Positions 20,495 through 27,884 of a stretch of DNA of 64,000 nt are shown here, piece after piece. The stretch is from Aeromicrobium yanjiei (GTDB lineage: Bacteria; Actinomycetota; Actinomycetes; Propionibacteriales; Nocardioidaceae), in assembly GCF_009649075.1 (NCBI RefSeq), contig NZ_CP045737.1:2914001-2978000 (forward strand). The letters are read 5' to 3'. Made by a program: the position numbers and the translations under genes. The notes under the pieces were generated by a model, which was not told the DNA's origin, did no database searches, and saw nothing but the letters and a program-made list of their open reading frames with translations. Numbering within the stretch: position 1 is the first letter of the stretch; each line of letters opens with the position of its first letter.

Positions 20495-21448
20495 CTAGAT
20501 CCCCTTCCCCGCGAGATTGGCGACCCGCGCCACGACGTCGGCGGACAGCAGCCGGAACGAGATCAGCAGGCCGAGCCAGGCGCGGACGTCGTGCCGCCGT
20601 GCGCCCAGCGCCCGACGGAGCCAGGGCCGCGCCTCACGTCGGCGACCGGCCGCGGCGAGCGCGAAACCGATCTGCGAGCTCATCCGCGCGAGCGCCGCGG
20701 GGTCCTCGCGGAGGCCCGGGTGCTTGTCGAGCAGATAGGTCAGCCCTTCGGCGTACTGCGCCCACCTGCCGTAGAAGAACGACTGCCCGGACCAGCGGAC
20801 CGAGACCAAGGGCTCGTTGACGAGCCGGATCGGGGCGACCTGCGAGGTCGTCAGCAGCACGTCGTAGTCCTCGCCGTACGCCCCGGGAAGCTCCTCGTCG
20901 ATCATGCCGACGGTGTCGACGAGCACGGACCGGCGAAAGACGAAGCTGCTCGAGTGCAGCCCCGCGATGCGGTCCCGCACGAGGTCGTCGTGGGTGACCA
21001 CGGTCAGTGGGACGGGGCGTTGGTGGGTGCGGCGACCGTCGTCGACCTCCATGGCCGTGCCGACGAGGCCCACCTCGGGATGGGCCGCGAACACGGCCAT
21101 CTGCGCCTCGAGCTTGCCGGGCAGCCAGTGGTCGTCGTCGTCGAGGAAGGCCACGAACTCGTGCGAGGCGGCGAGGATCCCGGTGTTGCGGGCCCCGGCC
21201 AGGCCCCGCACGCGGTCGTTCGTGACGGCCCGCAGGACGCGAAGGGGTGAGGTCTCGACGGCGGGGAGCTCGGGCTCGCACGCGTCGAAGACCACGATGA
21301 TCTCGATCGGGCCGGAATAGGTCTGGTCCACGATGCTCTGCACGGCCCGCCTCATGAGCTCGGGACGGCGGTGCGTGGGAACGACCGCGGTGATGGGCGG
21401 GCACACGTCGGTGCCCGCGGTCGACGGACGCCGCTCGGAGGCGATCAC
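20495..21448 (-). CDS. Family 2 glycosyltransferase
   Basis: A 317-residue GT-A fold enzyme. It has the nucleotide-sugar site ITAVVPTHRRPELMRRAV, a metal-binding acidic run DDDDHW (about 103-108) and the catalytic-loop GEDYD. The C-terminal 80 residues are helical and basic, with no membrane segment. It overlaps the upstream nucleotidyltransferase by 4 bp and precedes the priming transferase by 2 bp. It is the only obvious glycosyltransferase of the locus, so the repeat unit is simple or other transferases lie elsewhere. Confidence 0.9.
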   Translation of the reverse strand: MIASERRPSTAGTDVCPPITAVVPTHRRPELMRRAVQSIVDQTYSGPIEIIVVFDACEPELPAVETSPLRVLRAVTNDRVRGLAGARNTGILAASHEFVAFLDDDDHWLPGKLEAQMAVFAAHPEVGLVGTAMEVDDGRRTHQRPVPLTVVTHDDLVRDRIAGLHSSSFVFRRSVLVDTVGMIDEELPGAYGEDYDVLLTTSQVAPIRLVNEPLVSVRWSGQSFFYGRWAQYAEGLTYLLDKHPGLREDPAALARMSSQIGFALAAAGRRREARPWLRRALGARRHDVRAWLGLLISFRLLSADVVARVANLAGKGI

Positions 21449-21891
21449 TCGCCGCGCTCCGTCAGGAACGAGCGCAGCATCGAGCTGGAGGTGTGCCGCG
21501 TGTAGGGGAAGTAGACGACGTCCACGTCGAGAGCGGCCATCGCGCGCTCCAGCCGATAGCCCTTGGGTGTCCCCTGCCAGTCGTTGCCCTTGAAGATCGC
21601 GTCGAACGGGCGCTGCTCCCAGGCCGCGACCTTGTCCTCGGACCGGTCGATGATGACCTCGTCGACGATCCCGAGCGCGGAGATGATGTCGATCCGCTCG
21701 TCACAGGGCACGACCGGGGGGCGACCCTTCAGGTTCTCGACGTACTCGTCGCTCGCAACCCCCACCACGAGGTGGTCACAGCGGTTGCGCGCCCGCCGCA
21801 GCAGGTTGAGGTGTCCGACGTGGAACATGTCGAAGACGCCACTGGAGTAGCCGACGTCGTACCTGGGGCGCACATCACTCACGGATTCCAT
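21445..21891 (-). CDS. TagD-like cytidylyl/adenylyltransferase
   Basis: A 148-residue nucleotidyltransferase with the HxGH signature in GVFDMFHVGH (about 18-27) and a C-terminal RHTSSSML segment in place of the RTxGISTT of glycerol-3-phosphate cytidylyltransferase. It probably makes a CDP-polyol or other CDP-activated alcohol. A CDP-alcohol phosphotransferase gene lies in the same locus (27144-27884). The start is uncertain: ATG at 21891 is favoured, ATG at 21912 is possible. It follows the sigma factor in the operon. Confidence 0.82.
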   Translation of the reverse strand: MESVSDVRPRYDVGYSSGVFDMFHVGHLNLLRRARNRCDHLVVGVASDEYVENLKGRPPVVPCDERIDIISALGIVDEVIIDRSEDKVAAWEQRPFDAIFKGNDWQGTPKGYRLERAMAALDVDVVYFPYTRHTSSSMLRSFLTERGE

Positions 21892-21970
21892 GCCTTCACT
21901 CGGTGTCGACATGGAAGAGACCGCTGCCGCTGCTTCGTGACGGGAACGTGACGAGAATTCGCGAGCCGGC

Positions 21971-22744
21971 TCAGGAGGACGGTGGCGCGGCGACCTCTTG
22001 GTCGACCTCCTGCAGGTCCAGGTAGATCGACATGCACTCGCGGCAGACCGGGAGGTGGCCGTGGACCTTCTCCTGGTCACGCGCGGACGCGGTACGGCGC
22101 ACGAACGCCGAGAGCTTGGCCCGCACGTCCCGGCACGAACGGCTGTCCTCCGGCGCGGCGGACTTCACGTGCTGCTGCAGGTACGCCTCGCGCAGACCGT
22201 TGCGTGCGCGGTAGACCAGGGCCGAGACGCCGTTGGGCGACAGGTCGAGCAAGGACACGAGCTCGTGCGGCTTGCGCCCGTCGACATCGAGGTGCCACAG
22301 CACCGTGCGCCACCGAGGGGGCAGCGACTCGTAGGCCGCGCGGATCGCGGCACGCTCGAAGCCGTCGAGCTGGCCGTCGCCGAAGGGCACGGGCTGATCG
22401 ATCTTGGCGACGTCGTCGGTGGGCGTGACCCGTTTGCGCGCCTTCGCCCGCCGGGCCGACTCATGCCGGATCGTGGTGAACAGATAGGCCCGGAACGCGG
22501 TCTCGGGGCCCTTGCCCCGCCGCACGAGGTCGAGCACTCGGGCGAACGACTCCGCGACGACGTCCTCGGCGTCCTCGTACTGCCCCAGATTTCGGGCCAG
22601 GCGGTGCGCGGCGTAGCTGTAGCGCGTGAAGAGGGCGGCATAGGCCTCTGCGTGGCCGTCACGAGCCTGCGCCAGCAGCACTCCGTCGTCGACCTCGACG
22701 GATCTGTCGGCGCCAGGCACGTTGACCAAGTCAACGTCCTGCAT
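21971..22744 (-). CDS. ECF-type sigma factor fused to anti-sigma-like zinc finger (module B)
   Basis: A 257-residue protein. Regions 2 and 4 (about 20-185) closely resemble the sigma factor at 16199, for example DVVAESFARVL and RTVLWHLDVDGRKPHEL. A C-terminal extension has Cys204 plus HxxxCxxC (H230, C234, C237), the zf-HC2/ZAS layout normally found in anti-sigma factors, so it may inhibit itself in cis or sense redox. It heads an operon with nucleotidyltransferase, GT2 and priming transferase, and is divergent from Wzz by 307 bp. Confidence 0.88.
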   Translation of the reverse strand: MQDVDLVNVPGADRSVEVDDGVLLAQARDGHAEAYAALFTRYSYAAHRLARNLGQYEDAEDVVAESFARVLDLVRRGKGPETAFRAYLFTTIRHESARRAKARKRVTPTDDVAKIDQPVPFGDGQLDGFERAAIRAAYESLPPRWRTVLWHLDVDGRKPHELVSLLDLSPNGVSALVYRARNGLREAYLQQHVKSAAPEDSRSCRDVRAKLSAFVRRTASARDQEKVHGHLPVCRECMSIYLDLQEVDQEVAAPPSS

Positions 22745-23051
22745 GGTGTCCCCTGGATTTTTGTCGATCGAACCTCGTGAGAGATTCCCCTGGATCAGCT
22801 ACCGCTTGTCACGGCAATCGGAAGCATGGCACGCGTCCCGGGGTTCGTCCATAGCTCGAACGGCCCCTGTTCCCGGTGATTTCACCCGTCAGCCCTGGGC
22901 AAAACCGACTACCCGGGCACCACGGGACGCCAATGGTTTTCCGGACCCTCGCGGAAGAAAAATCTTGTACGCGCGTCATGTCCGGGTGGTGCCCCGCTCT
23001 CTTGGAGTAGAGCCCCGAACAGGGGAACCGTGACCCCAAGGACGAATTCAG
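22745..23051. other. 307-bp intergenic control region of the polysaccharide locus
   Basis: It separates the divergent sigma and Wzz genes, holds no gene I can support, and is visibly more AT-rich than its surroundings (for example near 22770 and 22967). AAGGACG at about 23037-23043 is a good ribosome-binding site for Wzz. The size allows a long Wzz leader or several regulator sites. I found no confident ECF promoter pair. Confidence 0.6.
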
Positions 23052-24347
23052 ATGGCCTCCGCCCAGCAACCTGTGCAGCTGACCGACCTCGTCGGTTCGC
23101 TCAAGCGGCACTGGTCCGTCGTCGCCGTCGTGGCGATCGTCGGCCTCATCCTCGGAGTGCTCGCCTCCTTCGCGATCCCGCCGACGTACGACGCCACCAC
23201 GACGGTGTCGGTCAACCCCATGGACGCCGATCCGCTCAGCTCAGGTGCCGACGCCTCCAAGTCGGTCAGCATGGCGACGGAGGCCGGCATCGTCACGTCG
23301 AGCAAGGTCGCCAAGGCCGCGGCCGCACTGCTTCGTCCCACCTATGACCTCAGCACCGAGCAGGTCCGCAGTGCGACGTCCACCGACTCCCCCGAGGGCT
23401 CGCTGATCCTTCGCATCCACTTCTCCGGCGACACCGCGAAGCAGGCCGCCGCCGGCGCGGACGCGGTCGCGGAGGCCTATCTGACGCTGCGCCGCGACGA
23501 GGCCGCAGGCCAGGTCGACCGCCTCGTCAAGGCCGCGAACACGCAGCTGCGCAAGATCCGCATCGACTCCAACACCGACGCGTACGCGAGCCGGCTCGCC
23601 CAGCAGTCCCTGCGCATCCAGGCCGACGCCCTGGGCGAGAGGATCGCCCAGATGAGCTCATTCGACCTGGTCCCCGGGCAGGTCGTCGGCGTCGCCGACG
23701 TCCCGTCGAGCCCGTCCAGCCCCGGTCCGGTCCCGCTGGGCGCGGCGGGCCTGTTCCTCGGCCTGCTGGTCGGCATCCCGATCGCCCTGTTCCGCAAGGA
23801 GGAGGAGGACTCCGAGATCGGCGGCGTCGACCGGTTGCACGCGCTCGGCGACCAGATCGTCCTCGACGGCACCAAGGACAGCAACCGCGCCGACACATGG
23901 GACATCGCGGCGTTCATGCTGAAGATCCCGACCACGATCGGGGCCGACGGCCCGTTCATCATCATGGTGGACGCCGAGGACGACAACGGGCGCTCGCTCA
24001 CCCCGGGCGAGGAGCTCGTGGACGCCCTGGCGCGCCGCGGCCGCGCCGCCCGCTTCGTCGACGCCGGTGCGATCAACGAGGGCAAGATCAGCCGCGGCTG
24101 GCCGACCGAGAAGAAGCGTCAGTCCTGGGCCGGCGAGATCGTCGTGATCGACACGACCCGCATGACCTCCGACGCCAACAAGGTCGCCCTGGCCACCCGC
24201 TCGGACTCGGTCCTGCTGGCCCGCGCCACGACGGACGACGCAGCGGCGCTGCGCAGGCTCGCGGGGCTGCTCTCGTCCAAGGGTGTCGACATCGCCCTGG
24301 CGGCGCTGTTCCCGCCCCGCACCGAGATGCTCGCCCTCAGCCGCTGA
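23052..24347 (+). CDS. Wzz-like co-polymerase with degenerate BY-kinase domain (module B)
   Basis: A 431-residue protein. Membrane helices lie at about 21-42 and 226-247 around a periplasmic Wzz region. The cytosolic part (about 248-431) follows the bacterial tyrosine-kinase/CpsD layout: FIIMVDAEDD, ARFVDAG, EIVVIDTTRMTSDANKVAL. However, the Walker A GEGKST position reads DNGRSLT and there is no tyrosine cluster at the end, so ATP hydrolysis is unlikely. It probably controls chain length or scaffolds polymerisation. Confidence 0.85.
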   Translation: MASAQQPVQLTDLVGSLKRHWSVVAVVAIVGLILGVLASFAIPPTYDATTTVSVNPMDADPLSSGADASKSVSMATEAGIVTSSKVAKAAAALLRPTYDLSTEQVRSATSTDSPEGSLILRIHFSGDTAKQAAAGADAVAEAYLTLRRDEAAGQVDRLVKAANTQLRKIRIDSNTDAYASRLAQQSLRIQADALGERIAQMSSFDLVPGQVVGVADVPSSPSSPGPVPLGAAGLFLGLLVGIPIALFRKEEEDSEIGGVDRLHALGDQIVLDGTKDSNRADTWDIAAFMLKIPTTIGADGPFIIMVDAEDDNGRSLTPGEELVDALARRGRAARFVDAGAINEGKISRGWPTEKKRQSWAGEIVVIDTTRMTSDANKVALATRSDSVLLARATTDDAAALRRLAGLLSSKGVDIALAALFPPRTEMLALSR

Positions 24348-24368
24348 CGCCGCCGCCCGCCGCTCGTC

Positions 24369-25865
24369 TCACCGCGAGCGGTGGGCGACCAGGTCGACGA
24401 GGCCCAGCCGGTGCCGCAGGGGGAAGCTGATCCCGAGGTAGACCGCGGCCACGACCACGACCGTGCCGAGCATGACCGGCACGGACGATCCGAGGACCAG
24501 GCGCGCCGCGAGGCACAGGGACCCCGTGAGCGCGAGCGAGAGCGCTGCGGCGACCAGGAGCGGTCTCCCCTGCGGGCGCAGGTCCATCAGGTGCTGCACC
24601 TGGTACACCACGACGGCGGTGTCCACGAGGATCGTGACGGCCCAGGCGACGGCCGCCCCCTCGATTCCCCACATCGGCACCAGGACCAGGTTGAGGGCGA
24701 CGTTGAGCGCCAGCGCGCCGGACTTGTCGGCGAGCTGCCACGTGCTGCGACCGCCCATCAGCAAGATGGTCTGCACGGTCCCCGCGGCCGTGGCCAGGCC
24801 CATCGCGACCGCGAGCGTCGCCAAGGCGGGCCACCCTGCGTCGAAGCCGGGTCCGAACAGCGAGAGCACGGCATCGCCGAACACCGCCAGCACCACGAAG
24901 AACGGCCACGCGAGCCAGATCATCGCGGAGGTCACCAGGCCGTAGATCTCCCGGGCCTCGTGGACCGCGCCTCGCGCGAGCGCCGCGCTGATCTGCGGTC
25001 CCACCGCGATGCGGGCCGCCTGCTGGATCACCTCGCCGGCGCGGGCGCACCGGGTCACCACCGCGTACACCCCCGCCTCCTCAGCCGAGGTGAGCACGCC
25101 GACGATGAGGACGTCGACCCACTCGAGCAGGATCTCGACCGCGGCCGTCACGCCACGGGTCGCGCTGAACGTCCAGAACTCGCCGGACGCCCGCCGCAGC
25201 TCGGCGGGGCGGGCCGGGCGCCCCCGGACGGTTCCCGCGTGACGCCGCAGCATCATGACCGCGACCAGCGTCGCGAGCACGAGGACGACCGGCACCGGGG
25301 CCATCCAGGCCGTCAGCACCGCAGCGACACCCCCGCCCGCCGAGACCACCGCGAAGACGGCACCCAGGCGCAGGAACGGCAGGGCGATGTTCTGCAGCAA
25401 GGGGTACGTCAGCACGTCGCCGAGACCGCGGGACACCGACAGCATCACCGCGATCAGCGACGACAGCACCGCGAGCGCTGCGGCACCCACCACGAAGCGC
25501 GACGAGAGACCGTCGAACGCTCCCGGGTACGTGCGGACCGTCGCCGCCGCGACCGCCACGACGAGGACACCCCCCAGCACGACCGGACGCAGCGCGGTTC
25601 GCACCAGGTGGGGCACGTCCGCCGACCTCCCGGTGGCGCGCGCGGCCGAGACGAACCGCACCAGACCGGTGTCAGCCCCGAGCTCGGCGACGTTGGAGAC
25701 GATCATGAAGACCGCGACGACCAGGAAGTAGGTGCCCGCGCCCTCCGTGCCGAGCTCACGTCCCACGACGGCCGCGAGCAGCAGGCCCACGACCGAGCCC
25801 GCGGCGCCGCCCACCAGGTTGACCGCCCCGGCCCACGCGATGCCGCGGGTGCCGGGCTCAGCCAC
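24369..25865 (-). CDS. Wzx-like polysaccharide flippase (MOP superfamily)
   Basis: A 498-residue membrane protein with about 14 helices of the MVF/oligosaccharide-flippase type. The N-terminal GRELGTEGAGTYFLVV and the internal repeat of two six-helix halves are visible. It would move lipid-linked repeat units across the membrane. The GTG start overlaps the upstream ligase/polymerase gene by 8 bp. It is the last gene of the surface protein-CDP-transferase-polymerase-flippase operon and converges on Wzz with a 21-bp gap. Confidence 0.88.
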   Translation of the reverse strand: MAEPGTRGIAWAGAVNLVGGAAGSVVGLLLAAVVGRELGTEGAGTYFLVVAVFMIVSNVAELGADTGLVRFVSAARATGRSADVPHLVRTALRPVVLGGVLVVAVAAATVRTYPGAFDGLSSRFVVGAAALAVLSSLIAVMLSVSRGLGDVLTYPLLQNIALPFLRLGAVFAVVSAGGGVAAVLTAWMAPVPVVLVLATLVAVMMLRRHAGTVRGRPARPAELRRASGEFWTFSATRGVTAAVEILLEWVDVLIVGVLTSAEEAGVYAVVTRCARAGEVIQQAARIAVGPQISAALARGAVHEAREIYGLVTSAMIWLAWPFFVVLAVFGDAVLSLFGPGFDAGWPALATLAVAMGLATAAGTVQTILLMGGRSTWQLADKSGALALNVALNLVLVPMWGIEGAAVAWAVTILVDTAVVVYQVQHLMDLRPQGRPLLVAAALSLALTGSLCLAARLVLGSSVPVMLGTVVVVAAVYLGISFPLRHRLGLVDLVAHRSR

Positions 25866-27144
25866 CGGGGCGGGACGGGTCGAGGCCGTAGCGCCGGCGC
25901 AGGAGCACGGCGGCCACGAGCATCACGGTCAGCAGCTGCATGATGTCCATGCCGTAGACGAGGATGATCACGCTGGCGACCACGAGCACGCTGTGCAGCA
26001 CCAGGTCGATGTCGCCGGGAGCGCGCCACGTGCGAGCGGCGGTGCCCCACAGGAAGACCAGGAACAGCGCGAGCCCGACGAAGCCGAAGCTGAACATCAG
26101 CATCCACACATAGCCCTGGGTGCCGAGCGAGATGCCCGGCTCCGCGGAGGGCCGCGGCGCCCCGTAGCCGAGCAGGGGCGACTGCAACGTGCGGCGGAAC
26201 GTCTCCTCGTAGAGGCCGAACCGGGTCCCGTTGGAGTCGCCGTACTCCTGCCGGGTGTGGATCTGGGTCAGCAGGCCGTTGGCGACGAGCACCACCGCCG
26301 CCCCGATGCCGAGCACCGCGATCGTGATGACCGGGGCCGCTCGGTTGCGCACCGCCATGCGGATCACCACGTAGACGGCCGCCAGGACGAGCCCCGCGAA
26401 CATCCCCCGGTTGGAGGTGCTGAGCGCAGGTGCCAGCATCCCGCACATCCCGGCCACGATGCCCGCCCGCAGCAGGATCGACCGGGTCTGCAGGAAGCAC
26501 GCCACCGCGACGGGCGTGAGCAGGACGATCGCGACCCCCCAGCTGTTCGCGTACGGGAACGGCGCGGACGGCCGGATGAAGTCGGTCGGCGAGCCGAAGG
26601 GCGACTGGATCTCCGCGAACGGCGGGAAGAACAGGTCATGGACGTACTCGTTGCTCGTCAGCGACGACGGCAGCAGCAGGCCCACCGGGGTCGACAGGCG
26701 CACCGTGGGGAACGCGAGCCCGGCCAGACCGCCGACGACCGTGAAGAACCAGACGAACGTCAGCGCATCGACGATCCTGCGGCGGCTCAGCCGGCTGCCG
26801 GCCGCGATCGTGTAGACGAACGCGGTCCCGACGATCACGAGGATCGAGAACCGGTAGGCGTATCCGAGCAGCCGGGACGTTCCCTCGACCATCACCGCGC
26901 AGGGCACGACCCACACCACGAACGCCGTGAAGGCGTGGACGCCGGGGACGAACCGGGTGGCTGCGTAGTGCGCGAGGTACGACAGCATCACCACGGTCAG
27001 CAGCACACCCGTGATGACGGTCGCCCCGAGCAGCCAGAAGACCGGGAACCCCCACAGCAGTGCGAGGACCGGCCAGCCCGGCAGGGCCTCGGCCGGCGAG
27101 TCGACGACGACGTCCGGCTCCCGGACGCGGGCCACGGTGGCCAT
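25858..27144 (-). CDS. O-antigen ligase / Wzy-like polymerase
   Basis: A 428-residue membrane protein with about 10-12 helices and a large extracytoplasmic loop containing NSNGTRFGLYEETFRRTLQSPLLGYG-type sequence, the Wzy_C pattern shared by polymerases and O-antigen ligases. In a Gram-positive with Wzx and Wzz, polymerase is the more likely role. The ATG at 27144 shares one base with the preceding stop (TGATG). The frame continues upstream but shadows the CDP-alcohol transferase gene. Confidence 0.85.
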   Translation of the reverse strand: MATVARVREPDVVVDSPAEALPGWPVLALLWGFPVFWLLGATVITGVLLTVVMLSYLAHYAATRFVPGVHAFTAFVVWVVPCAVMVEGTSRLLGYAYRFSILVIVGTAFVYTIAAGSRLSRRRIVDALTFVWFFTVVGGLAGLAFPTVRLSTPVGLLLPSSLTSNEYVHDLFFPPFAEIQSPFGSPTDFIRPSAPFPYANSWGVAIVLLTPVAVACFLQTRSILLRAGIVAGMCGMLAPALSTSNRGMFAGLVLAAVYVVIRMAVRNRAAPVITIAVLGIGAAVVLVANGLLTQIHTRQEYGDSNGTRFGLYEETFRRTLQSPLLGYGAPRPSAEPGISLGTQGYVWMLMFSFGFVGLALFLVFLWGTAARTWRAPGDIDLVLHSVLVVASVIILVYGMDIMQLLTVMLVAAVLLRRRYGLDPSRPGG

Positions 27145-27884
27145 CAGGCCCCGCGGGCGAGCGATGCGAGCTCGCGACGGCGACGGACGCAGGTCGCGGC
27201 CAGCAGCAGCGCGTTGAGCGCCGCGAACACGCCGTAGGCCCACAGGAACGGGGTCGTCCAGGCCCACAGCACCACGACAAGGTTGAGCAGGCCGGTGTCG
27301 GCCGGGGCCTGGATCCACACGCCGAACCGGGGCACCGACTCAGGACCTGCCACGGGGTCCCTGCGCGCGAGCTGCTCGGCCAGGATCTGCGCGAAGAACC
27401 GCACGGTCGAGACCAGGGCGAACACGAGCGGCACGAGCAGCACCGCGTCGGAGACGTCCGTGAAGCGATGGAGCCCGATCAGCACCGCGAGGTGGAAGAG
27501 CAGGTGCCGGGCCGAGTCGACGACGTGGTCGAGCCATTCCCCCGCGGGCGATCCCGTGCCGCGCAGCCGTGCGAGCTGGCCGTCGGCGGAGTCGAGTGCG
27601 AAGCCGAGCTGCAGCAGCAGCATCGAGGCGACAGCCATCGCCGGGCCCGGCTCGACCCCGACCAGGAGGCCGGCCCCGGCCAGGAATGCGAGGAAGCTGG
27701 CCGCCGTCATGTGATCGGGCGTGGCCCGGGTCTGGGCGGCGCCCGCCGCGATGAGCCGGCCCAGCCGGCGGTTGACCACCCGCATGTACCAGGGGACCCC
27801 GGCCCCGCTCTTCTGCGCGCGGGACAGCGCGGCGTACGCGGCCCGCACCCCCGTCGCCTCGGTCAGCCCGGGCGCCGTGCTCAC
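27144..27884 (-). CDS. CDP-alcohol phosphatidyltransferase family membrane enzyme
   Basis: A 246-residue integral membrane enzyme with the family signature DSADGQLARLRG followed by GEWLDHVVD (DGxxAR-x8-GxxxDxxxD). It transfers a phospho-alcohol group from CDP-alcohol to an acceptor alcohol. The GTG at 27884 overlaps the surface-protein stop (GTGA). With the TagD-like nucleotidyltransferase at 21445 it could form an activate-and-transfer pair that decorates the polymer or a lipid. Acceptor and alcohol are unknown. Confidence 0.88.
   Translation of the reverse strand: MSTAPGLTEATGVRAAYAALSRAQKSGAGVPWYMRVVNRRLGRLIAAGAAQTRATPDHMTAASFLAFLAGAGLLVGVEPGPAMAVASMLLLQLGFALDSADGQLARLRGTGSPAGEWLDHVVDSARHLLFHLAVLIGLHRFTDVSDAVLLVPLVFALVSTVRFFAQILAEQLARRDPVAGPESVPRFGVWIQAPADTGLLNLVVVLWAWTTPFLWAYGVFAALNALLLAATCVRRRRELASLARGA

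Noticed and set aside
21445..22080. Longer start for the nucleotidyltransferase at 22080
   Set aside because: The extension runs through the sigma gene's 3' end and is Ser/Arg-rich without similarity; the family begins close to the GVFD motif.
22745..23051. ECF promoter motif in the sigma-B/Wzz intergenic region
   Set aside because: GGAA-type and CGTC elements are present but with spacing that does not match a consistent promoter, nor the candidate before the module A Wzz gene.
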